Shown here in pieces: positions 23,803 to 34,500 of a stretch of 64,000 nt of DNA; the first letter of the stretch is position 1; each line of letters begins with the position of its first letter. The stretch lies in contig JAKFAO010000009.1 in the NCBI GenBank assembly GCA_021527695.1, forward strand, positions 1,302,001 to 1,366,000, read 5' to 3'. The position numbers and the translations under genes are program-made. Under the pieces are notes generated by a model. It worked only from the letters and a program-made list of their open reading frames with translations. It was not told the origin of the DNA and did no database searches. This DNA is from Naematelia aurantialba. Lineage: Eukaryota > Basidiomycota > Tremellomycetes > Tremellales > Naemateliaceae.

Positions 23803-24113
23803 CCGAAATGTCTCATAGAACTGACATGTGAAATCGCCAAATAGTAGAGATTTCTAGTGCCTCAACTTAGAGAGGTAGTAAGCTAGCGTTTTAATGAAAC
23901 CCATCCGTCTGACTTGTCTGGTCATGTCGCCTAGTCGTGGCCCCGTCGAACGACTAGCGATGCTATGAGCTTACCCCAAGAAACGGCCGCTTAGTTCCGT
24001 TTGGCGCGCATGCAGATGGAGTAGATCATCAGTGAAGGAAGGGGTGTTTGGTGGTGTTTGGCCTCTGTAGTTCGGGATCCTGCAGCATTCCCAGAATGCA
24101 TCGTCGCTGATCA
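23803..24113. other. Convergent 3' spacer, DAO1/TPT1
   Basis: 311 nt between two stop codons on opposite strands. Nothing recognised beyond 3' flank sequence. Confidence 0.5.
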
Positions 24114-25678
24114 CTACACGTCCAACGCGTCCTTACCATCTTTCCAAATGACCACTCTCTCGTTCCTTACTTCCAAGTCACTGGCGTCGTTGCTGTTCTT
24201 GCCATCTCTACCACCTTTACCGTCTTTATCTGCGCGCTCCTCCTGCTCTAACTCGCTGCCGTGTTCTTGAGCGAAGACGGTAAGAGTCGATCTCGGTACC
24301 CTGGTGGTGATTTTCCGCTCGACCCGCCTCCAAAACTCTTTGCCGACCCTGCCATCCCCGTCTCCGGGGGTGAGCACGACCCCATTCGAGCTGGTATATA
24401 CCGGTACGCCAGCGGCGATCAGCGCGTCCAGGTCGAGGTAGATGTACAGTGTTGCGTTTGGGCGCGGGGTGATGCGGTGCTGGGTGGGGTCGAGGGTGGG
24501 CGCGAGGTGGATGTGTTGTCGGGCCATGCGGGAGAGACCGGATGATTCTGGAGGTGTCAGCGGAAGCGGGGGCTGAGGAGGCAACTGCAGCGTGGTCCAT
24601 CTGTCTGTGTGCGTGTGTCTGTGTGTCGCTGATCGTTGGTCCGTGTGTCGTTGGTCCATGTGTCAATTTGCCCATCTTCGTTTGCCGCGCTGTCCATTGG
24701 CCCATATAGCATGCGGGAGCTGGAGGGCTGCAGAACTTTGCCAAATTGGGGAAAGCAAAACTTGACAACTTACTTATAGTCTCCCACAATTCCCACCGAG
24801 TACCATGGACCATCTCGCCGGCTCTCTTCCTTCCGTCCTCGTCCAGTAAGACCGGCGTCAGGTGAGACACCGACTCGAGCTTGAGTGAATGTCCTTGAGT
24901 CGCACGTATAAAGTACTCTCCATGGGGATTTGCCGAGGGGCCCTCTCCCTGGGGAATTGTCGAGCGGTACTCTCCCTGGGGATTTGTCGAGGACAACGTC
25001 GCTTCCGGCGCAGTATCAGAGATGGCAGTTGGCATTGGAAGGGACACGAGGGGCAGTTCTGCGGTTTGTGCATCCTCGAGAGCTGTTCGGGTCAAAGCAG
25101 ACTGGAGGTCGTCGACTATGGCAGCGTCGACTTCTTTTGTAACTCCCGGCAATGGACCCGACCCCGAAGAGCCTGGAGGGAGGAGCTCGTTCGTGGCTCG
25201 AGAGTCCAGAGTCTCTGAAGCAGCCAAGCTGTTGCTTGCAGCAGCGACCGCTTCAAAAGTCCCCCGTGGATCACTGCTGGTCCGCATGTTCATCTCCGGC
25301 TTCATGCCCTTGCCTCCCCGCCTGCCATCTGCCTTGCCCTTGCCCTTGCCCTTGCCGCGCGGCTTGGGGGGACTGGGGTCGTATCCATAAAACAACTCGA
25401 AGCGCTGCTTTGCATTCTCCGCAACCAGCCTGAGCACCATCTCAACGTCGATCCCACGCATCTTTGGCCGGGCGAGCTGTAGCGGAAATCAGACCGTCAG
25501 TACTGCATCCTAGTTGCCAAAGCCACTAGCCGACGAGGACGAGTCAACGCACCACGTCCGAGAGCTTGATATACCCGTCTGAACGGATATCCAGGCCCTC
25601 TTTCTCGGCTCCATGACGCAGGATGTACGCCAGTGTCTTGGACGCAGCCACGTCCGGCGAGTCATTGGGTCGTGGCAT
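24114..25678 (-). CDS. TPT1: tRNA 2'-phosphotransferase
   Basis: Tpt1/KptA removes the 2'-phosphate left at the splice junction by fungal tRNA ligase, using NAD+. Exon 1 from ATG 25678: MPRPNDSPDVAASKTLAYIL then RHGAEKEGLDIRSDGYIKLS (the RH and LxxxGxxxL/I elements). The next exon starts LARPKMRGIDVEMVLRLV and KQRFELFYG. After a long insert come YFIRATQGHSLK (family R-x-x-QGHS NAD site), VSHLTPVLLD (normally a His-containing stretch) and HGTRWELWETI. After a 228-nt intron (about 24551-24778) come SRMARQHIHLAP, RPNATLYIYLDLDALIAAG, and TSSNGVVLTPGDGDG. The insert of roughly 110 residues between the two lobes is unusual: Lys/Gly-rich, then Ser/Ala-rich, then three NPQGE-like repeats abutting YFIRA. 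The acidic/Lys tail ends GKDALDV. Divergent with RPC53. Confidence 0.93.
24905..24990 (-). repeat. In-frame NPQGE-type repeat in TPT1
   Basis: The sense strand repeats units around (T/A)NP(Q/H)GEY-(R/F) and IPQGEGPSA, each 24-30 nt with a conserved CCCCAGGGAGA or CCCCATGGAGA core. The last copy lies directly before the conserved YFIRATQGHS motif. Expansion stayed in frame. Confidence 0.8.
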
Positions 25679-25848
25679 GGCTCTCTGGATACATTGGAAA
25701 CTGCGGCCAGCCGATGGACATCTTGTCGGAAATTTTGGTTCCGTCGTCTGGTCACGTGAGCTTGATGACACGCGATTTTGTGCTGCTTCTACGTTGGATC
25801 AGAGCTCATCACATATCCACATTGTCTGCCATTTTGACACTAGAAAAC
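25679..25848. promoter_or_regulatory. Divergent promoter TPT1/RPC53 with TCACGTGA E-box
   Basis: Only 170 nt separate two head-to-head start codons. GTCACGTGAG spans 25751-25760 with the palindrome TCACGTGA, a Cbf1/USF-type E-box, roughly midway. Both products serve tRNA biogenesis, so one element could coordinate them. Confidence 0.5.
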
Positions 25849-27710
25849 ATGTCGAGATCGGTACGAGGCAGGCCCCGGCCAGCTCTCATAGCCGCCGCAC
25901 AGGCTAGCGAGCCCTCGCTTCCCACGCCCATGGAAGCTACGACCTCTCGACCTGGGACTGTCAGCTCGGGCTCAGCACGCAGTACACCGACTCTGCCTGA
26001 TAGTGCTTCGGCCGTTAGTGCTGGGTATGGAGATGGGGCTGGTGGGCCGCCGATCCAGAAGATGAAGTTCAAGCCAAGAGTGCCCATCCGGCGTCATAAG
26101 ATGTAGGTCTCCCGCGTTCCTGGCACATTTGATGGCGCTGATGAAGATATAGCGAAGGAGACGTGAGGCCGGTGAGTATAGCCTCCGCTGCTGATGCCGG
26201 GACCGCCGCGCTTGGGCAGAGTATGGAGTCTGATATCTGTAGGACATTTCCGAAGCGTCGTCGAGTTCTGTACGAGGAGGCCATCGCGGACGCGGCCGGG
26301 GTGGATCGCGGGTGCGCGGCTCACCCATCAAATACTCGTCGACCGCAAGTGGGATATTCAGTGGTAATCGCAAATCTCCAGGTTAGTCCCATGCCGCCAT
26401 ACTTCGGACTGGTGGAGTACATTAGAGATCCTCGACACAAACGAACCGGTCAGCTGACTATTGGTGCTACAGGTCAGCGGCACGGATCTGTTGCATCTGG
26501 GCGAGCTGCGTTTTTCCAGCAAGAAGCCGAGCAGTATTCTGACGGGGATGACGATGACAAGGCAAGCGGTAGCGGCGCTGGCCATATCGACATCGACCAG
26601 GTATCCGGTATGGACGAGTCTGCGCCGACGTCGCTATATCGGGATCGCACGCCGCACGCAAACGTCAAGGGCAAAGGCAAGGAGAAGCCTGTGGGCGCAG
26701 AAAAACTCAAAAAGATCAAGCGAGCAGAAGTGGATGACGATGGAGATGTGACCATGGTCAAAGCGGAGAGACTATCGCCTGTCAAGGCCGACGCGAGACT
26801 GCTAGAGAGGGACGATGATGCGTTGTTGCCTGGTGATGAGGAGCAGGATAGAGACGAGCGCGGGCGAAGGGTGCGGGCATTCATGCGTCATGGAGGGGCC
26901 GACGCGGACGGCGAGGAAGACGAGGTGAACGAGGCGCAAAAGGTGGACCTGAGTGAGAGTGAGAGTGAAGAGGAGGAGGAGGACCTCACAGCAGACTTTG
27001 TCCAAACGGAAGACGGGGTGAGTCACAGCACACTACACAGCACATCTGCATCATGAATACCTCTCGGAAGAGTGTATGGGATGGCGGGGAAATGGATTAT
27101 TAACGTGTGCTTAGGATTCGCCAGAGGACAAGCTATTCATGTTCCAGTTTCCGCACCTATTTCCCAAATTCCACTCCCCCGCACCGGTCGACATGACGGT
27201 GGACGAGAAGCCCGATATCAAGCCTGACCTCACCGGCGGCCAGAGTAAGGGGAGGAAGAAGCGGGATGTGCCCCCTCCCGAGGGGAGGGTCGGGACTATG
27301 GTGGTCATGAAGTCTGGAAGAGTCAAGATGGTCCTCGGCGACAATATCGTCATGAATGTGCGTCGTCCCTCCTCTTGTCCCCTGTCCCTCTGGTTCTCCC
27401 CTCTTTCGCCTCTTTCCTTCAGCGCGATCATGACGTCCGGACTTCTCCTGGTCTGAACTAACATGCTGGACAGGTGACACCAGGGGTTGCTCCGACATTC
27501 ATACAGCACCTAGTACACGTTGACCAGCCCAGCAAATCCCTCACTGTCCTCGGCGAAGTGAACACTCAGTACACCGTTTCGCCCAATATCGACAGGCTCT
27601 TGGAGGAGCTGTTCATCAATGGCGGTCAGACGCCCGGGGATATGGAGAACGAAAGGAAGCGGAGGATGGTCAAGCTTGAGCCGGGTTTGGTTAAGCTGGA
27701 GGAGGTTTGA
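25849..27710 (+). CDS. RPC53: RNA polymerase III subunit RPC4 (Rpc53)
   Basis: Rpc53/RPC4 pairs with Rpc37 in Pol III and works in termination and reinitiation. Start ATG 25849 (MSRSVRGRPRPALI). A basic N-terminal motif follows (KMKFKPRVPIRRH), then exons with intervening introns near 26105-26160 and 26340-26470. The middle is highly charged (KLKKIKRAEVDDDGDVTMVK, SESESEEEEEDLTADFVQTE), followed by SPEDKLFMFQFPHLFPKF, the RNA_pol_Rpc4 domain (PF05132) core GTMVVMKSGRVKMVLGDNIV, VTPGVAPTFIQHLVHVD, LGEVNTQYTVSPNIDRLLEE. It ends VKLEPGLVKLEEV. The C-terminal core is diagnostic. The part between 26110 and 26470 is the least certain. Confidence 0.93.
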
Positions 27711-28187
27711 GGCCAGTTCTCGCTGGGAGAGAGTGGTAGGAAAGCAATTTTCGACACTTGGGAGAGACGACTGGGGTTGGGCAGTCAAAGGTGGCGCTGA
27801 TGGTCGAACGCTTCATTACATGCGTCATGAATGTAAATATGCTAAATAATGTAGGACTCTCAGGCAAGTGAGCATAATGACTCTGATCCCTACGCTGCAG
27901 ACTGCTAGTCCAGTCGTGCACGGCGCCTTTCTTCCGTGCAAGGCGGACATTCGAGCGTGACAGTGGGGCTTTACTCTCGCCTCCTTTTGCGCTCCAACCA
28001 GGTTGATCCTTTGATCAGCCACTACGTAACCCTGGTCTTATGGGGTTTTGAGCTTGCCCTCTTCTCCAGTCGCCCACACCTACAACTACGCAGACCCCAT
28101 AACTGCTATCCATCAATCTACCACATCCACCACATCCACCTCACAACACTGCATCGTTAACAGCACCTTTCCTCTACCTGCGACATC
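27711..28187. other. Spacer RPC53 to 28188 gene
   Basis: 477 nt. Nothing beyond 3' flank and a CCACATCCACC-repeat leader (about 28120-28142) that looks like the 5' UTR of the next gene. Confidence 0.45.
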
Positions 28188-28895
28188 ATGTCTGCGGTGC
28201 ACGACTTGGGATTGCCCACAAATGCAGCAGCCACTCTGCCCTCCTCGCCGCATCTTGCCACACCTCAGCATCCCCGCCTGCTACTGCCCCTGGATCCGCT
28301 AGCCACCGATAGCGACATCATCTCGCACTTTGCGCTTCCACCACTCCATGCCAAATCGCCCAGTCGCCCCACATCCATATCCAAGCCTATCGTCTCCCAC
28401 CCGCCAAAGCCATACCATCCCCCCTGCGCATCGCCGTCTCCGTTCCTCCTTGCACCACTACATCCACTCGCCCCGGCCTCGGTCGTATCATCGTTCGGGG
28501 CTGCAACGGTGCGACCCAATTCGCGACTCGGGCTAAGAGCCGCTGGTCCCAGTTTCCAAAAGACATTGCAGCCTCTCACGGCGATCCGTCTGAAGCGAGA
28601 CAGAGACGTGAGCGAAGGGTATCAGCAGAGTCCAGAAGGCAGCGCACGGACTATTGTTCCCCCTCGTGTGGGCGGTGCTGGTCACGCAGAGTACGTTCGA
28701 GACGACGCTTCCCCGAGATTTGAAGGTTCCCCCATAAGTGGAGATGCCATTCAGCTAGGACGAGTCGATGAGATGGAGGAAGAGCAGTGTGTGTTTTGTG
28801 GCGAGGTCAAGGCGAGGGAAGCGGTCAAGCTGAAAGACTGCGGGGAGGACGGGTGGCAATGGGCGTGTGCGCACGAATGTTCGCATCCCGAGTAG
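28188..28895 (+). CDS. Orphan protein with C-terminal Cys/His cluster
   Basis: Not recognised. A single intronless frame of 235 residues from ATG 28188 (CATCATGTCT context). The first 120 residues are rich in Pro, Ser, Leu and His (low-complexity, probably disordered). The middle is mixed charge. The last 40 residues hold CVFCGE...LKDCGEDGWQWACAHECSHPE-type spacing: C-x2-C, then C, C, H, C, H within about 35 residues, suggesting a zinc-binding end. No membrane helix or signal peptide. Lack of introns is unusual among its neighbours. Confidence 0.65.
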   Translation: MSAVHDLGLPTNAAATLPSSPHLATPQHPRLLLPLDPLATDSDIISHFALPPLHAKSPSRPTSISKPIVSHPPKPYHPPCASPSPFLLAPLHPLAPASVVSSFGAATVRPNSRLGLRAAGPSFQKTLQPLTAIRLKRDRDVSEGYQQSPEGSARTIVPPRVGGAGHAEYVRDDASPRFEGSPISGDAIQLGRVDEMEEEQCVFCGEVKAREAVKLKDCGEDGWQWACAHECSHPE

Positions 28896-29937
28896 TCCTT
28901 TCGCGTTTGCCACGCACATGCATTTCATCTGTAGTCACTGACTGTTGCTGTACTTAGTGACTGTTACTGTATCTGACCCAAGGAAGGCCGGCGTGGATGA
29001 GATTCCAATCACTGACGAAGTATTAAGTCCGAAGTCAGTGGCACCAGGGAGACGCGCAATTCCACTAGGCCTGTTTTGTCGTTTCTAATGCGTTATAGAG
29101 GAGTGGACCATGAGCGCATCTTACGTGGATAGAAAACATTGGTCCGTTGTCCCGCATAGAGTGAGCAACTTCGTCAAAACTGAGTGGCGAACAGAGAGGG
29201 TCTATAGTGATTCCTCGGCTCCCACCTTTGTAGCCTATGACGATGCTCTTACGGTTGAATTGAATGGCAGATCTTGAAGCAGAGAGTGCTCCGTAAGGGA
29301 GGACACTTCTCTGCTGTTGCTGCTTGCTCTAGAGAACTTCGGGCTACTGAAATTTTTCTTCGCTCGTTCTAGTTGATGCATTCTTCATATACAACACCAG
29401 CATGAAGGGTGGGAGATTGATCGACTGGTTGGCGAGAGAAGACTCATTTTGAGGTCGCTCAATCAGCTGAGGTGAATGTCCGATCTCCCGAAACCATATC
29501 AGAGAGTATCACTAGTTACAGCACGTAGTCGTCGGAACCTCGGCATATTCCATCACTTGGTCCGTCCCAACAACCGTCACCCACTCTGCAAAGTTGTGAG
29601 GTGCGCCCGCTGGACTAGGACTGCCCAATCTCAGCTCAGAGTACTTATCACCTTGTAATGAGTAATACTTTATGCTGGTTGCGGCTTGCGAATTATGTGG
29701 AATACAGGAAGAAGTCTTTGTCGACATTTGGCCGCAAGATCCATGTGAACCAGTGCTTCTCGAATGCACAAAGAACTGGTGCGAGAACGCACACGAGAAT
29801 AGTTTCCACCTGATACCGTCTTTCTTGACTTGTTGTGGAAGCCATGGGATATTGTTCTGCACAGCGTGAGCGGGCTAATTGGAAGGCCTTGTAGCCGCAA
29901 GACTTACCTCTATAGACCCGTGTAGTGACTGATGCCT
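28896..29937. other. Spacer with possible coding relics
   Basis: About 1 kb with no supported gene. On the minus strand two adjacent frames look protein-like: one with YQVETILVCVLAPVLCAFEK and ILRPNVDKDFF (about 29850-29700), the other with LRLGSPSPAGAPHNFAEWV (about 29640-29570). A stop and a frame change lie between them. They may be exons of a short gene or a decayed copy of one. Confidence 0.3.
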
Positions 29938-31086
29938 TCACAGGCTTTCCGCCCACGTGTTGAGGTCTCGCATGATACGCAATGCGCCACTACGATAACC
30001 ACCCCCAAACATCAAGGTGTGCTGCAGACGATTTTGATCAGGGCCCAATGTTCCCCGGGTTAACTGTACCTACATTTAAATGGTGATACAGCTCATACAA
30101 GTTTTGTCGCTCTTCATAGTACGGCTCAGACCGCGGGTGGATTTCGTGATACGCATCGTAGAATGCAGGCGAGAACCCTGACAGAAAGGAACAAGTACAT
30201 TAGTGCTAATCTACCGTACAGCGGGAGAGCCTCACCGCCGAACATGTGCGTGATACCGAGATCGGCTTCATTGTGGCCGTAATAACTTGATGGGTCAAAA
30301 ATGACGGGGCTCTGTGAGGCGCTGTCAAACCCTACGTTGCCGGACCAAAGGTCACCTTTGGACATCAGCCTAATACCCTGACGATAAGTAAGAGGTGATC
30401 CAAGCAAAAGGAGGAGGTTGGTCCACATGTAGGTTTACTCATCACACGCACCATGAAGAATAACAGGTCTTGGAGAGGGTTGAATGTCGGCCAAAAGTAA
30501 AGGTACCGCTCTGAAGAGCGTAAGCTTTCATACCGATATTGTCCCCTTTCACCTACCTTTCTTTCAATTTCTCCCACTCCTGATTAATTTGACGGTCACC
30601 GATCCGCTTGACAAGGTCACCTAGTCGCCTATCTCTGTAGAACACCTCCCAGCTATCCTCCCAGGTATTATCCTGCTCAGTCACACCACAGTGCGTTGGC
30701 ACCGCAAATCCATATTTTCCACTATACTCCCCATTGCTGTTTTCAGGAGGCCGATGCATTTCTGCTAGCTTTCTCCCCAAGGTCCTTTGTGAATCGGCCG
30801 ACCGCGCCGACGACAAGTCGAAGTATTGTGAGACCATGCCTGCTTCTTTCTTCGAACTGTTAACTTCGAATCCGATTAGGCGAGGGACCAGCGAAGGTGA
30901 GGTCAATGCCATCGCTCGCAAAGATTCAGTCTCGCCGCGCATCTGCGCGATGCTAGACCCAGCCTTGCAGAAGTACTTCTCACCGGTGGATGAATCCGTT
31001 ACGAAGCCGCGCGATGGCGTCAGTGCCGCAATGTCGATTCCGGCTGATTTGAATATGCTGATGATGAGCGGGTGTATCTGAGGCAT
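29938..31086 (-). CDS. Fructosamine/ketosamine-3-kinase
   Basis: Fructosamine-3-kinase family (PF03881), an aminoglycoside-kinase-like fold that phosphorylates protein-bound sugar adducts and so promotes deglycation. Start ATG 31086 ([16 protein letters not shown]). Motifs: [11 protein letters not shown] and [20 protein letters not shown] (nucleotide-binding lobe), [39 protein letters not shown], then [17 protein letters not shown]. After introns: DLWSGNVGF (catalytic loop Asp) and [20 protein letters not shown] (metal-binding DPS). [20 protein letters not shown] follows, and the final exon ends [19 protein letters not shown]. Introns lie at about 30400-30550, 30185-30235 and 30015-30075. Shares a divergent promoter with PHO81. 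Confidence 0.92.
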
Positions 31087-31533
31087 GGTAAGGAGAGTTC
31101 GGCAGAGCAAGGTGGATACGAGTATGCATGGGAAGGTTCAGTAGCCAAAAAGTCACAAGAGTGACTACTGGGGGGAGCACCAAGAGGAAGTTGTGATGTC
31201 AAGCCTGACGTGGACTTTTGTTTCTGACGTGCAGGCAAGTGTTATCATTTTGCTTCCGTTGGGACGCTCCTGGCGAATGCACGTGCACGATGGAACACTT
31301 GTTAAAGTCACTCATCTATTCTATTCCTTCATCTCTAGCCTGTCATTCACTCACCAGCGCGATACAAAAAAGCCCTCGCCTACCCTCGAGGTAGCGTGAG
31401 GCTGTCTCTACTTTCAGTCGGCTTATCGGGCAGTGTGCTCTACGGTGCGGCGCGACCTGCCAAAGTAGAGTGGAGCTCCCGTGTGATTGTCCATATACCT
31501 TGACAGACAAGGCCGCTAGGTCTACTATCAGAG
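31087..31533. promoter_or_regulatory. Divergent promoter, fructosamine kinase / PHO81
   Basis: 447 nt between head-to-head start codons. GCACGTGC with core CACGTG sits at 31280-31285, 249 nt upstream of the PHO81 ATG. In ascomycete yeast PHO81 is itself induced by Pho4 through CACGTG; whether the same holds here is inference. Confidence 0.45.
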
Positions 31534-34500
31534 ATGAAGGTGAGGAAAGACACGAGTGTATTTGTGGGATCTCAGCTCATCCGCTCAGTTCGGCAAGACT
31601 ATCCAGTCGCAGCAGGTGCCCGGATGGGGCGAATATTATCTGAATTACAAGGTGAGGACGCATCAGTCCCTCAGGCAATACTTTGTCTGACCGAGTCCCA
31701 GGCACTGAAGAAGATCATCAACTCCTATGCCGCTGGAAGACCTGCATCTGATGCTTCGCTGCTATCACTCGGCCTTCGTCCCGCTAAACGACCGCACCTA
31801 TCTCCGGATGATCCAACAAGCTCGTCTCCAGATCTCACCTCGGCTACCTCACCACCTCCCATTCTCCAGGCAGCTGTCAGCTCAAATGGGCCTCGATCGC
31901 CTGGATTAGATTTAGATCCCCTCCCACCCGAAACGGAACCTCCTACAGCCAGCCGAAGTGCCCTGCTTGAACGAGTCGGAAGTGCGACCGACCGGAGCGA
32001 AAGCTTTAAAGCGCATCGCGACGTATTCTTCTTCACCCTTCAAAGGGAGCTGGAAAAAGTGGGTCGTAGCAAACTGCTTCCCGCTGATTGTAGATCAATG
32101 CTTTCTACCTGATCAAAGAACGCGATCTGAGACTCCGACTGCTCACCCTTTTGACCAATCGTAAACGTCTGCTGCAACATCTGAAACACAGCCAGCCAGA
32201 CGGCAACGACGATATCGCGGATGAGGCACTTATCGCAGGAAGCGGAATGCGCAAAGGCGTAGAATGGACGAGTTTAGAAGAGGGGTGGAAATTGTTTGAG
32301 CGGGACTTGGGCAAACTCCAGGGATTCATCGAGATCAACGCGACTGGGTTTCGAAAGATTCTGAAGAAGTGGGACAAACGGAGCAAGTCAAGTACAAAAG
32401 AACTGTATATCGAGCGACAGGTGGAAGTCCAACCATGCTTCAACAGAGAATACATTGCCAAGATGGCCGACATAGTGGCATCCAACCTTCTGGATCTCGA
32501 AAATGGATCAGACGGTCACTTGACGACTTCGTTCTTCGCAGATCTCCCCGATAGTTTTGGCGCAGACGGTCTTCCATTTGATAGGAAAATGGACTTTGAC
32601 GCGGATGCTGGTCAAGCACTCGCTCTGGATGCTATTGTTGACCTGGAAGCCAACCTGGTCAAGGCTTTGGCAGCAGGCCAGAATGCTATCTCTGACTGGC
32701 TCAAAGTTGCTCGAGCTCGTCAACATCGAGATAATGACAAGAGAGTCATGCGAATCCTCTGGCGAGCCGCATTGCAAGTGCCTGATGACCTTGTTGATCT
32801 TGTTCTTCAAGCTGTCGAAGTCGACTTCGGGTATATTGACGATATCAATGGCAGAAGCCCCCTTCATCAGGCTTGTATCGCGGGTTCGCTCCGGCTGGTC
32901 GAACTATGTGTTCAGCATACTCCGGCATTGTTGGAAAAGCCAGATGCCTACGATCGGCGACCTCTTCATTACGCTGCGATGCACGGACATTGCTCGATTG
33001 TCTCCTATCTCATCAAATCTGCCGATCCTTCAGCAACTGACATGGATGGTTATACACCACTCATGCACGCCATTACGCAGGGGCACCTCGAGGTCGTACG
33101 AATCTTTGTCACGGGAAAAACTGGCCTAGAGCCGACGGCTGCATCCAACGATTTGATACCACTCTCCCTGGCCTGCCAATATGGTCATGTCGAAGTTGCT
33201 CGTCTCCTCCTTCAATGCGGCGCCAAAATCCTGCCAACATCGGAAGGACTATACCCACAGCATTTTGCTGCAAAAGCCGGACACCACGCAATCTGTCGTC
33301 TATTGGTTGAAGAAGGCGGTCCCGATGGCGGTGGCAAAGACAAACAGGACAAGTATAATCTCTGGACGCCGCTTCACCACGCTGCAGTCGGCGGAGACTC
33401 GCAACATTTGGCGTGCATCAAAGTCCTTGTGTCGGCTGGTTGTGATGCAAATGCAACGGACGAGTATGGCAAGTCTCCCGGCTGGTATGCTGCGTGGTAT
33501 GGACACGTAGAATGCTTGAATTTCTTGCTGGCCTCCGGTGCCAATCTATCGGGGAAACAACACACCCTGGAAAGCCTGGAGAACCTTGGCTTAGCAGCGG
33601 ATCCACAAATGGACGCCCTCAGTCCCGGATCTGATGTCGAGCTGGAGCCGGCTGTGGAGGACTTCGAACTTATTCCGAGCCTTTCCCTGCCACCTCCTAT
33701 TATTCCGTCAGTTGAATGTGGCGTACACGACGATGTTGCTGATGTACACGTAGTCTCCGAGTCTATGGACACGAGTTCCTTGCCCAAAGGTGTCTCGTTC
33801 AACTAACGCTCGGTCACCCCTTCTCCCGCAACTCTTCGAAACCACCGCCTGTCAAGCTTTACTCTCGTTCAGGTCAAGATCCGCTGCATCTTTGGTCATC
33901 ACTCAAACTTGTAATGACGTCAAAATCTGATATTACCGCTGTGCCTCATTCGGTTATTCTTCCTCTTGCCGACGAGCGAGAGATATTTTCCTTCCAGGTT
34001 CAATCGCTCGAGCGACTCACACTAGAACTGTCGTTATATCCTACCTTTGGCTCAAAGGTTATTGGGCGAGCCATCATTCTACCATCTACCTTCCTTGATA
34101 TCCGGTATCACAAGAGCCTTGTCGCTCCACTCCTCGACCACCAACTCAAGACCATCGGAGAGGTTGCCTTTGAAGTCTCATGTATCAAGCCGTTTGAAGG
34201 TGCACAACTGGAGATCGGCGGTCGCGTGGAGACGTACTGGAAATCGAAAGTCACACCGTCCGCGCCCACACAAGATCACGCACACCAGGTTCAGACTCAT
34301 CGCCCGTTATCGGTCTCCACTTCTTCCCCTGCTTTACGACCTCCAGCAGTCGCGCCAAACCCCCAACCCCGGGAATCAGCACTGGTCACAGCAAGCTCAC
34401 TCAGTGGAGACTACGTTCACGTGGTCGTTCAGGTCACGAAGGATGACCATGCAGTTGCTTATCCCGATTGGCACTTGCCTATACCTGGATTTGAGATCGG

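Noticed and set aside
24226..25461. One 411-residue uninterrupted frame over TPT1
   Set aside because: Reading straight through replaces the conserved SRMARQHIHLAP block with repetitive His/Pro sequence; a 228-nt intron with good sites restores the family motif.
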